Assembly (NCBI GenBank): GCA_964502665.1
Contig: CAZCXP010000108.1
Span: 1-8,884, forward strand
DNA from: SOKG01 sp964502665
GTDB taxonomy: Bacteria; Chloroflexota; Dehalococcoidia; SZUA-161
Direction of reading: 5' to 3'
DNA length: 8,884 bases
Positions 1 to 5,827 of the stretch are shown piece after piece (position 1 is the stretch's first letter; the number at the start of each line of letters is the position of its first letter). The position numbers and the translations under genes were made by a program. The notes below the pieces were generated by a model. It searched no databases and was not told the origin of the DNA. It worked only from the letters and a program-made list of their open reading frames with translations.

Positions 1-730
1 GGCTGCCCTGGAGCATCTCGCTCTTGTGCGTCCTCTGGGGGAAGAATATCTTCACCACGCGCGTGGGAGAGCCGGAGAGGCCGGCCTTGTCTCCGTCGGC
101 AGCTATCTCCTCAGCCGTCCAGACGGGTATTTGAACGGTCTTGGCCCTGGCCATGCCGCGCAGTGAAGGCAGGCGGGGTACGTTGATCTCCTTGACCACG
201 GTGATCACTGCGGGCAGGGTCATCTCGATGACCTCGTAGCCCTCCTCGACCATTCTCTGCACCCTGATATATCCCTCTTTTATCTCCTCGACCTTGCTCA
301 CATAGGCCACAAAGGGTATCCCCAGCATCTCGGAGAGCTCGGGCCCTACCTGGCCGGTGTCGCCGTCCAGCGTCTGCCGGCCGCAGATTATAACGTCGTA
401 GTCTGCTATCCTGGCGATCGCCCGGGAGAGAACGTAGGAGGTAGCCCAGGTATCGGAGCCGGCGAAAGCGCGGTCGCTGATCAGAATGGCCTCGTCAGCG
501 CCGAGGGAGATCGTCTCCCTCAAAGCTTCCTCCGCCTGGGGCGGCCCCATGCTGATAACGGTAACCTTGCCACCGCACCTCTCCCTTAGGCGAACGCCTT
601 CCTCCAGCGCGTAGGTATCGAAGGGGTTGATGATGCTTTCTACCCCCTCCCGGACAAGGGTGTTGGTCTCGGGGTCTATCTTGATATCGGTGGTGCCCGG
701 CACCTGCTTTGTGCAAACCACGATGTTCAT
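1..730 (-). CDS. etfB: Electron transfer flavoprotein, beta subunit (3' end cut by window edge)
   Basis: EtfB pairs with EtfA to form the soluble FAD/AMP flavoprotein that accepts electrons from acyl-CoA dehydrogenases. It passes them to a quinone oxidoreductase or another acceptor. No stop codon occurs before base 1. 243 residues are visible and the family usually has about 250-265, so only a short C-terminus is missing. Reading the minus strand from the ATG at 730 gives an N-terminus starting MNIVVCTKQVPGT. An AMP-binding-type motif GRQTLDGDTGQVGP lies at about residues 117-130. The EtfB family signature lies at about 157-177 (VQRMVEEGYEVIEM followed by TLPAVIT) and fits the published pattern fully. 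The start codon overlaps the stop of the upstream acyl-CoA dehydrogenase (ATGA at 730-727), and GGAAGG lies 10 nt upstream, so translation is probably coupled. etfA would be expected just beyond the window. Confidence 0.95.
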   Translation of the reverse strand, partial: MNIVVCTKQVPGTTDIKIDPETNTLVREGVESIINPFDTYALEEGVRLRERCGGKVTVISMGPPQAEEALRETISLGADEAILISDRAFAGSDTWATSYVLSRAIARIADYDVIICGRQTLDGDTGQVGPELSEMLGIPFVAYVSKVEEIKEGYIRVQRMVEEGYEVIEMTLPAVITVVKEINVPRLPSLRGMARAKTVQIPVWTAEEIAADGDKAGLSGSPTRVVKIFFPQRTHKSEMLQGS

Positions 731-1884
731 TCGCGCAGCGCCTTCCGTTTTAGTAACTCCAGGGCGATAACGTTTCTCAGCACCTGATTGGTGCCCTCAT
801 ATATCTGATTGATCTTGGCATCCCGCATCATCTTCTCTACCGGATAGTCGCGCATGTAGCCTGGCCCGCCGAAGACCTGCACCGCATCGGTGGTCACTTT
901 CATCGCCATATCCGTGGCGAAGACCTTGGCCATAGCTCCTTCCTCGGTGAAGCTCCTGGCCCCGCTGTCGATGGTCTTGGCTGTGGCATAGACCAGAGCC
1001 CTGGCCGCTTCCAGTTCCATGGCCATATTGGCCAGCATGTGCTGGATGGCTTGAAAGGCGGAGACCGGATGGCCGAACTGCTGGCGCTGCCGGGCATAGG
1101 CCACCGCCGCTTCCAGGGCTCCCTGGGCGAATCCAACTGCCAGGGCACCGACACCGGGGCGGGATGTGTCCAGGGTCTTCATGGTTACGATGAACCCCAT
1201 GCCCTCTCTGCCCACCACGTTCTCCTTGGGCACCCGGCAGTTATGGAAAACAAGCTCCCTGGTAGCGGAGGAGCGGATGCCCATCTTCTTCTCCTTCTTG
1301 CCGAAGGTGAATCCTGGCGTGCCTTTCTCCACTATGAGGGCGCTGGCGCCACGGATGCCCTTTAGCGGGTCGGTCAGGGCGATAATCGTGTAGATCTCAG
1401 CCTCGCCACCGTTGGTGATGAACTGCTTGGTGCCATTGATGACGTAGTCATCGCCATCCCGGGTTGCAGTCGTCTTTATGGCAGCAGCGTCGCTGCCGGC
1501 TCCGGACTCGGTCAGGCCGAAGCCGGTGAGCCTGGCCCCGCTTGCTATGTCGGGGAGATACTTCTGCTTCTGCTCCTCACTGCCGTAAAGAAGAATGGGC
1601 ATAGCTCCCAATGCGTCTGCAGCGTAGGTGAGAGCGATTCCACAGCAGGCTCGGCTTAGCTCCTCAACGGCTATGCATAGGGCGAAGCACCCTTCCCCCA
1701 GACCTTCATACTGCTCAGGAATAAAGATTCTAAACAAATCTGCATCAGCCATATCCTTGACGATTGCCCAGGGAAACTCCTCCTTCTCGTCCAGCTCCGC
1801 CCGCACGGGGAGTATCCTTTCCTCGGCAATCCTCCGAGCCAGGCCCTTGATGAGCTTCTGCTGTTCAGTCAAGAAGTACTCCAA
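727..1884 (-). CDS. Acyl-CoA dehydrogenase
   Basis: FAD enzyme of 385 residues that oxidises an acyl-CoA to the trans-2-enoyl-CoA and hands electrons to ETF, whose beta subunit is encoded next in the operon. Length is typical of short/medium-chain family members. ACAD signature 1 (GLTESGAGSD) is at about residues 123-132. Signature 2 (VQVFGGPGYMRDY and on) is at about 335-357. The motif QIYEGTNQ places the catalytic base at Glu363, the position used by short- and medium-chain dehydrogenases. Substrate chain length or branching cannot be told from the sequence. The start is a TTG at 1884-1882, chosen because AAGGAGAG sits 5 nt upstream and the protein begins as the family does (MEYFLTEQQ). No in-frame ATG offers a better start. 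The stop overlaps the etfB ATG. A sigma70-like promoter lies about 30-60 bp upstream. Confidence 0.96.
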   Translation of the reverse strand: MEYFLTEQQKLIKGLARRIAEERILPVRAELDEKEEFPWAIVKDMADADLFRIFIPEQYEGLGEGCFALCIAVEELSRACCGIALTYAADALGAMPILLYGSEEQKQKYLPDIASGARLTGFGLTESGAGSDAAAIKTTATRDGDDYVINGTKQFITNGGEAEIYTIIALTDPLKGIRGASALIVEKGTPGFTFGKKEKKMGIRSSATRELVFHNCRVPKENVVGREGMGFIVTMKTLDTSRPGVGALAVGFAQGALEAAVAYARQRQQFGHPVSAFQAIQHMLANMAMELEAARALVYATAKTIDSGARSFTEEGAMAKVFATDMAMKVTTDAVQVFGGPGYMRDYPVEKMMRDAKINQIYEGTNQVLRNVIALELLKRKALRE

Positions 1885-1889
1885 GGCAA

Positions 1890-1897
1890 CTCTCCTT
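1890..1897 (-). promoter_or_regulatory. Ribosome binding site fixing the TTG start of the acyl-CoA dehydrogenase
   Basis: Minus strand reads AAGGAGAG, a near-perfect Shine-Dalgarno sequence, with 5 nt between it and the TTG codon at 1884. It decides the unusual start codon. Confidence 0.8.
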
Positions 1898-1914
1898 ATT
1901 GTAGAGATGAAGTA

Positions 1915-1942
1915 ATTGTAGCCGATTCTTGAAACTTATCAA
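1915..1942 (-). promoter_or_regulatory. Predicted sigma70-type promoter of the acyl-CoA dehydrogenase-etfB operon
   Basis: On the minus strand a -35 box TTGATA (1942-1937, 5 of 6 consensus) is followed by a 16-bp spacer and a -10 box TACAAT (1920-1915, 5 of 6). Transcription would begin near 1908, giving a leader of roughly 24 nt that contains the Shine-Dalgarno site. It separates this operon from the upstream FMN oxidoreductase gene on the same strand. Confidence 0.6.
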
Positions 1943-2010
1943 CCCAGATGGGTCATGCTCGGAACGGGGACTTTGAGAACATAATGGTAACGAAGTTGTG
2001 CCGATTCATG

Positions 2011-2054
2011 CCAGTATAACAGTATACCAATTTAACGGTATAGCAGTACACTGG
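2011..2054. repeat. 44-bp imperfect palindrome between the FMN oxidoreductase and acyl-CoA dehydrogenase genes
   Basis: Two 18-bp arms (2011-2028 and 2037-2054) pair at 13 of 18 positions around the 8-nt spacer AATTTAAC. The inner six bases are perfect (TATACC/GGTATA) and so are the outer five (CCAGT/ACTGG). CAGTATA is also directly repeated at 2012 and 2020. The structure begins 9 bp after the stop codon of the 3020-2064 gene in its direction of transcription. No T-tract follows on either strand, so a standard intrinsic terminator is unlikely. It could be an operator, for example for a TetR- or FadR-type regulator of acyl-CoA genes, or an mRNA 3'-end stabilising hairpin. No regulator gene lies next to it. 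Confidence 0.55.
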
Positions 2055-2063
2055 TACACCATC

Positions 2064-3020
2064 TCAACTGGAGTGGAGTTCCCCCACGATGCCCTGAGCC
2101 TGGCTGATGATGCCGTCGATGATCTCATTGACACTCATTACCTCGTCGATAAGGCCTGCCACCTGTCCACAGGGAACGACTCCTGCTTCGACATCGTCTT
2201 CGAAAAGCACCTTCCTCAATCTGTCGCCGCCGATATATGGCAGAAGCTCGAGCATGGTAATGCCTTTCTTTTCCAGCTCCAACACCTTCTCCGCAGCTTC
2301 ATTCCTGCGTACCCTGTAGGCCCTGTCAAGGGAACGCTCCACGTAAACGGTGTCGGTTGCTTGAGTGTGAACAAGCCAGTCCTTGAATGTCTCACTGGCC
2401 GGGCACTCGTGGGAGGCCATGAGCCGCGTGCCTATCTGCACCCCGGAGGCACCCAGGGCCAGGGCGGAGACAAAAGCCCGCCCATCGCCAACCCCGCCGG
2501 CTGCGATCACCGGTATCTTGAGCGAGTCCACAGCCAGCGGGATCATGATCGAGAGCGGTAGATCGTCCAGTCCGGTGTGCCCTGCTGCTTCGTAGCCCAC
2601 CAGGGTGACTGCGTCGACACCTGCTCGCTCCGCCGATCTGGCGTGCCTCACGGTGGCGCACTTGTGGAGTACAGTGATGCCAGCTTCCTTGAGTCGCTTT
2701 ACATAAGGTTCCGGGCTCAGGGCGGCGGTCTCCACGAACTTGACCTTCTCTTCGATGACCACGCCCACGTCCTGGTCTATCTTCTCTGGATCACGATGAA
2801 TCAAAGCGATATTGACCCCGAAGGGTTTATCCGTGAGGCTGCGGCAGGCTCTGATCTGCTCCTTCAGCTCGTCTCGGGTGCAGGTAACCCCGGCGATAAG
2901 TCCGAAGCCGCCGGCATTGGAAACCGCTGCCGCCAGCTCTGCAGTGCTCAGATACGCCATTGCACCGCCGATTATGGGATACTCAACGCCGAGTAGCTCG
3001 GTCAGCCTGGTTTTGAACAT
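2064..3020 (-). CDS. NAD(P)H-dependent flavin oxidoreductase, nitronate monooxygenase / FabK-like family
   Basis: 318-residue TIM-barrel FMN protein of the family that includes 2-nitropropane dioxygenase (nitronate monooxygenase) and enoyl-ACP reductase II (FabK). The N-terminus (GVEYPIIGGAMAYLSTAELA, residues 11-30) matches the family's first FMN-binding strand. GYEAAGHTG (142-150) is a variant of the usual E-A-G-G-H motif and keeps the histidine (His148). AAGGVGDGR (173-181) and GVQIGTR (193-199) form the FMN phosphate site. The ATG at 3020 is preceded by a modest GAGGG Shine-Dalgarno about 5-7 nt upstream. The true substrate cannot be settled: nitronate detoxification and enoyl reduction are both possible, and family members are often over-annotated. 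It lies upstream of an acyl-CoA dehydrogenase on the same strand, but a 179-bp gap with its own promoter argues against one tight operon. Confidence 0.9.
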   Translation of the reverse strand: MFKTRLTELLGVEYPIIGGAMAYLSTAELAAAVSNAGGFGLIAGVTCTRDELKEQIRACRSLTDKPFGVNIALIHRDPEKIDQDVGVVIEEKVKFVETAALSPEPYVKRLKEAGITVLHKCATVRHARSAERAGVDAVTLVGYEAAGHTGLDDLPLSIMIPLAVDSLKIPVIAAGGVGDGRAFVSALALGASGVQIGTRLMASHECPASETFKDWLVHTQATDTVYVERSLDRAYRVRRNEAAEKVLELEKKGITMLELLPYIGGDRLRKVLFEDDVEAGVVPCGQVAGLIDEVMSVNEIIDGIISQAQGIVGELHSS

Positions 3021-3054
3021 CTTGCCCTCGCTTAATCACACTGGTGGTGAACTA

Positions 3055-3084
3055 AGGGTATCATCAGGTGAAGGTGGAAGTCAA
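3055..3084 (-). promoter_or_regulatory. Candidate promoter of the FMN oxidoreductase gene
   Basis: The minus strand shows TTGACT (3084-3079, 5 of 6 to the -35 consensus), an 18-bp spacer, and TACCCT (3060-3055, a weak -10 box). TG at the extended -10 position precedes the -10 box. The start would be near 3048, about 28 nt before the ATG. The imperfect dyad TCAC-N7-GTGA at 3036-3050 would lie at the start site. Confidence 0.4.
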
Positions 3085-3147
3085 CACAAAGGCTGCTTCA
3101 TGGGGGTAGGGGAGGGCCCCATATGCTCAAATGGCGGCGCCTGCGCA

Positions 3148-3206
3148 GCCAGCCAAACATCTAGACATTCAACCAGCGCAACATTCAAGTGGCTGGCCAT
3201 CTAGAC
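3148..3206. repeat. Nested direct and inverted repeats
   Basis: CATCTAGAC occurs at 3158-3166 and again at 3198-3206, 40 bp apart. ACATTCAA occurs at 3165-3172 and 3181-3188. GCCAGCC (3148-3154) is the exact inverse of GGCTGGC (3191-3197), so the segment could form a stem with a long loop. The arrangement could be a decayed small mobile element or a regulatory region. No transposase is nearby. Confidence 0.5.
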
Positions 3207-3407
3207 GCCTGAATGGTCGAGCCGGGGGTTGATAAAGGCTCCGGCCGGGGAGATCTGCCGATAACACGAGTGAAAAGCGGAGAAACTCTGTAATCAAAAT
3301 CTGGGCGTTTTTTGATCTTGGGTACGAAGTCATCATCAGGCGATTTCGGGGGTAGGGCGGTGGGAAAGCGCACCCGCCTGCTGTGTTATGGTATATATGC
3401 CACCGCC

Positions 3408-3433
3408 AGCACACTGTGTTATCGCCGTGTGCT
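3408..3433. repeat. Inverted repeat AGCACAC / GTGTGCT
   Basis: A perfect 7-bp inverted repeat (3408-3414 and 3427-3433) encloses a 12-nt loop that contains one exact TGTGTTA motif. A pyrimidine-rich run follows on the plus strand. As a terminator it would be weak and there is no upstream plus-strand gene to end, so a DNA-binding role or chance is more likely. Confidence 0.4.
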
Positions 3434-3487
3434 TTCCTCTCCTCATTGAATTGGTTTTGAAGCTGAGAGAGTAGAAAGGGTCGGTGC

Positions 3488-3514
3488 TTGACACAGTGTG
3501 TGGTGAAATACAGT
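3488..3514 (+). promoter_or_regulatory. Candidate promoter 1 of the zinc-finger gene
   Basis: A perfect -35 box TTGACA (3488-3493) is followed, after a short 15-bp spacer, by TACAGT (3509-3514, 4 of 6 to the -10 consensus). If used, the leader would be about 95 nt and would carry the AACACAA/TTGTGTT dyad. Confidence 0.35.
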
Positions 3515-3554
3515 GCGGCTCTAACAAAGTGAAACGGTCGCTAACACAAGGCCA

Positions 3555-3583
3555 TTGTGTTGCGGGCTAGATTGTGTTAGACT
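3555..3583 (+). promoter_or_regulatory. Candidate promoter 2 of the zinc-finger gene, overlapping the repeat motifs
   Basis: TTGTGT (3555-3560, a weak -35), a 17-bp spacer and TAGACT (3578-3583, 4 of 6 to the -10 consensus) would start transcription near 3590, about 25 nt before the ATG. Both boxes lie within copies of the TTGTGTT motif, so a protein binding the motif would block this promoter. Confidence 0.35.
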
Positions 3584-3603
3584 TTGCATGGGGGAGACCG
3601 GCC

Positions 3604-3610
3604 GGAGGGA
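3604..3610 (+). promoter_or_regulatory. Ribosome binding site fixing the zinc-finger gene start
   Basis: GGAGGGA with the GGAGG core 6 nt before the ATG at 3615. In-frame alternatives (ATG at 3588, TTG at 3555) have no such site, which is why 3615 is chosen. Confidence 0.75.
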
Positions 3611-3614
3611 GCAA

Positions 3615-3986
3615 ATGTTCAAATGCAAAGAGTGCGGGAAGGAGTTCGCTGATTGGCATGCTCTCGGGGGCCACATGCGGACACACGGGGCGAAGAAGGA
3701 GAGAAGTGTGTCTTTGCCTGCGGGTGAGGAGCATGGGAAAGAGCGCCTTGCTCAGGCACTGGGAAAGCTCAGTGAGCTCAGCCCCCAGGAAGCATGGCAG
3801 ATTGTAGTGAACTGGATAATGGACGTGCACCGTCAGCTACAGCTAAGGGATGAGACCATACAAAGCTACCGGCTTAGACTGCAGGACAGCGAGGCAAGGG
3901 TTCAGGGTGTGCAGAGCGAGCTTAAGAAGCTGCAGCAGACGGTCGCAGGCAGGCACGTTTACAAAGGGCAGGACAATCAGCTATAA
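3615..3986 (+). CDS. Small single C2H2 zinc-finger protein with coiled-coil tail
   Basis: 123-residue protein of unknown function. Residues 1-25 form a canonical C2H2 finger, C-x2-C-x12-H-x3-H, with ligands Cys4, Cys7, His20 and His24. The core hydrophobics Phe11 and Leu17 are at their standard places. The helix reads WHALGGHMRTH, close to the QALGGH helix of plant EPF/SUPERMAN-type fingers. The spacing differs from bacterial Ros/MucR fingers, which have a shorter Cys-to-His gap. A basic linker (GAKKERS) follows, then a helical region. Residues about 70-110 are rich in Q, E, R and L with heptad-like spacing and probably form a coiled coil, suggesting a dimer. A single finger seldom gives strong sequence-specific binding, so dimerisation would help. 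DNA, RNA or protein binding are all possible. The stop codon lies inside the aspS -10 box, 8 bp before the aspS ATG. Upstream repeats may be its own operators. Confidence 0.85.
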   Translation: MFKCKECGKEFADWHALGGHMRTHGAKKERSVSLPAGEEHGKERLAQALGKLSELSPQEAWQIVVNWIMDVHRQLQLRDETIQSYRLRLQDSEARVQGVQSELKKLQQTVAGRHVYKGQDNQL

Positions 3987-3987
3987 T
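3958..3987 (+). promoter_or_regulatory. Predicted aspS promoter inside the end of the zinc-finger gene
   Basis: TTTACA (3958-3963, 5 of 6 to the -35 consensus), an 18-bp spacer and a perfect TATAAT (3982-3987). The -10 box contains the TAA stop of the zinc-finger gene. Transcription would start at about 3994-3995, on or next to the aspS ATG, and no Shine-Dalgarno lies between. A leaderless aspS mRNA is therefore predicted. Confidence 0.6.
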
Positions 3988-3994
3988 CTGTGCC

Positions 3995-5794
3995 ATGGCT
4001 GCATTGAGAACGCATTGCTGTGGAGAGCTTCGCAAGGAGCACGTTGGCCAGGTGGTGACCATCGCCGGATGGGTCAACCGGCGGCGCGACCACGGAGGGC
4101 TGATATTCATTGACCTGCGCGATCGGGAGGGAATAGTCCAGACGGTGTTCAATCCCGAGGTGTCGGCCGCGAATCACTCGGTTGCCAGCGAGCTGCGAAG
4201 TGAATATGTGGTCAAGGTCAAGGGCAAGGTCTCGCTCCGTCCCCCGGGGACGGAGAACCCCAAGCTGGCGACAGGCGATGTTGAGCTTATCGCTGAGGAT
4301 GTGGAGATCCTCAACGTGGCGAAGACACCGCCGTTTTACATAAACGAGGAGGTTGAGGTTGAGGAGCCGCTTCGTCTCAAGTATCGCTACCTCGATCTCA
4401 GGCGCGAGCGGCTGCAACGCAACATGATCCTGCGTCACCGCGTGGTCAAGTTCATACGTGACTTCCTCGATGCCAGGGGTTTTATCGAGATCGAGACCCC
4501 GGTCCTGATCAAGAGCACGCCTGAGGGGGCGCGGGATTACCTGGTGCCCAGCCGAATCCATAGCGGCAGGTTCTATGCCTTGCCACAGTCGCCACAGCAA
4601 CTGAAACAGCTACTCATGGTAGCCGGCTACGACAGGTACTTTCAGATAGCTCGCTGTTTCCGCGACGAGGACCCGAGGGCTGACCGCCAGCCTGAGTTCA
4701 CCCAGCTCGACCTCGAGATGAGCTTCGTGGATGAGGACGACGTCCTCAACCTGACGGAGGAGCTTTTCATCTCGCTGGTGGAGACGATAACGCCTCAGTT
4801 TAGGTTGATCAAGCCCTTCCCCCGTCTCTCCTATACGGAGGTGATGGAAAAGTACGGCAGCGATAAGCCTGATTTGAGGTTCGGGCTGGAGCTTGCCGAT
4901 CTCTCGGGTATCGTTGCTGGCTGTGAGTTCTCTGTCTTTCGCTCGGTCCTTGGCGAGGGGGGGAAGGTTAGGGGATTCGCTGCTCCGGGCTGCGCAGCTT
5001 ATTCCCGCAGCCAACTGGCTGAGTTGACCGACTTCGTCCGCAGCCGCGGGGCCAAAGGCCTGATCACAATGGCGCTCGATGGGGAGCCTGGGGAGCCACT
5101 CACTGACCTAACCCAGGACAACGTCCGCTCCGTTGTCGCTAAGTTCCTGACCGCAGAGCAGATAGTGGAGATTGCTAAGCGGCTGGGGGCCAGGAGGGGA
5201 GACCTGCTGCTCATAGTTGCGGATAAGCCAAAGACAGTTGACGCTGTCTTGAGCGCCTTGCGCTCGGAGGTGGCACTGCGTCTCGGCCTCGCTGACCCCG
5301 ATCTTCTGGCTTTCGCTTTTATACTGGATTACCCTTTGTTCGAATGGAACGAGGAGGGGCACTGGGAGCCAATGCATCACCCCTTCACTGCTCCCAGGAG
5401 TGAGGATGTGCCGTTGCTCGATACCGACCCGGGAAAGGTGCGGGCCAGGCACTATGATTTTGTGTGCAATGGTTCCGAGCTCTCCAGTGGCTCGATCAGG
5501 ATTCATAAGCGAGAGATCCAGGAGAAAGCGTTCCAGATTCTAGGCTACAGCAAGGAGGAGACTGAGCAGAGGTTCGGGCATCTACTGGAGGCCCTGGAGT
5601 GCGGCGCTCCCCCGCATGGGGGTATCGCTCCGGGAATCGATCGTCTCGTAATGCTGCTTGCTGGAGAGGAGAACATCCGGGAGGTGATTGCCTTCCCCAA
5701 GACTCAAAGCGCTGTCGACCTCATGTTGGATTCACCTTCTCCTGTTTCCCCAGAGCAGCTTCAGGAGTTGCACCTCAGGCTCAGCGAGGATTGA
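3995..5794 (+). CDS. aspS: Aspartyl-tRNA synthetase, bacterial type, probably non-discriminating
   Basis: Class IIb synthetase of 599 residues that charges tRNA-Asp in the cytoplasm. Domain order is standard for bacteria: an OB-fold anticodon domain (about 1-110), the catalytic core, a GAD insertion (about 295-420) and the core's end. Motif 2 contains FRDEDPRADRQPEFTQLDLE (222-241), and motif 3 contains GGIAPGIDRL (542-551) with its arginine at 550. In the anticodon domain the sequence RRRDHGG (29-35) has His33, where E. coli AspRS has Leu (RRRDLGS) and Pseudomonas aeruginosa AspRS has His31. That histidine is associated with non-discriminating enzymes that also make Asp-tRNA-Asn, which GatCAB then amidates. 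This function is inference from the family. The ATG at 3995 begins the conserved N-terminus and has no Shine-Dalgarno sequence; a promoter ends 7 nt before it. tig follows after 71 bp with its own promoter. Confidence 0.98.
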   Translation: MAALRTHCCGELRKEHVGQVVTIAGWVNRRRDHGGLIFIDLRDREGIVQTVFNPEVSAANHSVASELRSEYVVKVKGKVSLRPPGTENPKLATGDVELIAEDVEILNVAKTPPFYINEEVEVEEPLRLKYRYLDLRRERLQRNMILRHRVVKFIRDFLDARGFIEIETPVLIKSTPEGARDYLVPSRIHSGRFYALPQSPQQLKQLLMVAGYDRYFQIARCFRDEDPRADRQPEFTQLDLEMSFVDEDDVLNLTEELFISLVETITPQFRLIKPFPRLSYTEVMEKYGSDKPDLRFGLELADLSGIVAGCEFSVFRSVLGEGGKVRGFAAPGCAAYSRSQLAELTDFVRSRGAKGLITMALDGEPGEPLTDLTQDNVRSVVAKFLTAEQIVEIAKRLGARRGDLLLIVADKPKTVDAVLSALRSEVALRLGLADPDLLAFAFILDYPLFEWNEEGHWEPMHHPFTAPRSEDVPLLDTDPGKVRARHYDFVCNGSELSSGSIRIHKREIQEKAFQILGYSKEETEQRFGHLLEALECGAPPHGGIAPGIDRLVMLLAGEENIREVIAFPKTQSAVDLMLDSPSPVSPEQLQELHLRLSED

Positions 5795-5827
5795 TTCGCG
5801 CTGAGGCCCGAGCCGCACCCTGAATTC

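Larger units (their letters stand above)
3259..3580. repeat. Cluster of TGTGTTA / TTGTGTT motifs upstream of the zinc-finger gene
   Basis: Exact TGTGTTA lies at 3382-3388, 3415-3421 and 3573-3579 on the plus strand and at 3542-3548 on the minus strand. A near copy (TGTGTTG) is at 3556-3562 and another at 3262-3268 on the minus strand. Extended matches exist: CTGTGTTAT at 3381 and 3414, and GTGTTATCG at 3416 and inverted at 3259-3267. CTAACACAA (3541-3549) and TTGTGTTAG (3572-3580) form an exact 9-bp inverted pair. Inside it, AACACAA-GGCCA-TTGTGTT (3543-3561) is a perfect dyad. The pattern resembles a set of binding half-sites. The nearest candidate binder is the zinc-finger protein encoded immediately downstream, which is inference only. 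Confidence 0.6.
3021..3614. other. Gene-free, repeat-rich spacer between divergent genes
   Basis: This spacer of nearly 600 bp separates the leftward FMN oxidoreductase gene from the rightward zinc-finger gene. I see no convincing protein or tRNA gene in it. It holds the promoter region of the left gene (3036-3090), a block of direct and inverted repeats (3148-3206), a weak AT-rich hairpin (3293-3316), an inverted repeat (3408-3433), the TGTGTTA motif cluster (3259-3580) and the probable promoter of the zinc-finger gene. Such length and repeat content are unusual beside the tight spacing elsewhere in the window. Confidence 0.7.

Noticed and set aside
1998..2561. Plus-strand open frame of 187 codons
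   Set aside because: Mostly antisense to the FMN oxidoreductase gene, which has clear family motifs. The plus frame has none.
3293..3316. ATCAAAA...TTTTGAT hairpin followed by T-rich sequence
   Set aside because: The stem is AT-only in its core with a 10-nt loop, and no upstream gene needs a terminator there. Probably chance.
3169..3414. Minus-strand open frame of 81 codons (and a 62-codon frame overlapping it) in the long spacer
   Set aside because: No good ribosome site, no recognisable domain, biased composition, and it runs through the repeat block and motif cluster. It is more likely a chance frame.
3336..3527. Minus-strand open frame of 63 codons
   Set aside because: Overlaps other frames and the TGTGTTA cluster, has no ribosome site, and resembles no known protein.
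3259..3580. CRISPR array interpretation of the repeated heptamers
   Set aside because: Repeats are only 7-9 bp, irregularly spaced and in both orientations. No cas genes are present.
3555..3614. Upstream TTG (3555) or ATG (3588) starts for the zinc-finger gene
   Set aside because: Neither has a Shine-Dalgarno site. TTG 3555 lies in the inverted repeat. The ATG at 3615 has GGAGGGA at proper spacing and begins directly at the finger domain.
3021..3614. tRNA, riboswitch or other structured RNA gene in the long spacer
   Set aside because: No T-loop sequence, cloverleaf or known riboswitch core could be recognised by eye. A covariance-model scan was not possible.
3977..4600. Minus-strand open frame of 207 codons
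   Set aside because: Antisense shadow of aspS, with no motifs of its own.
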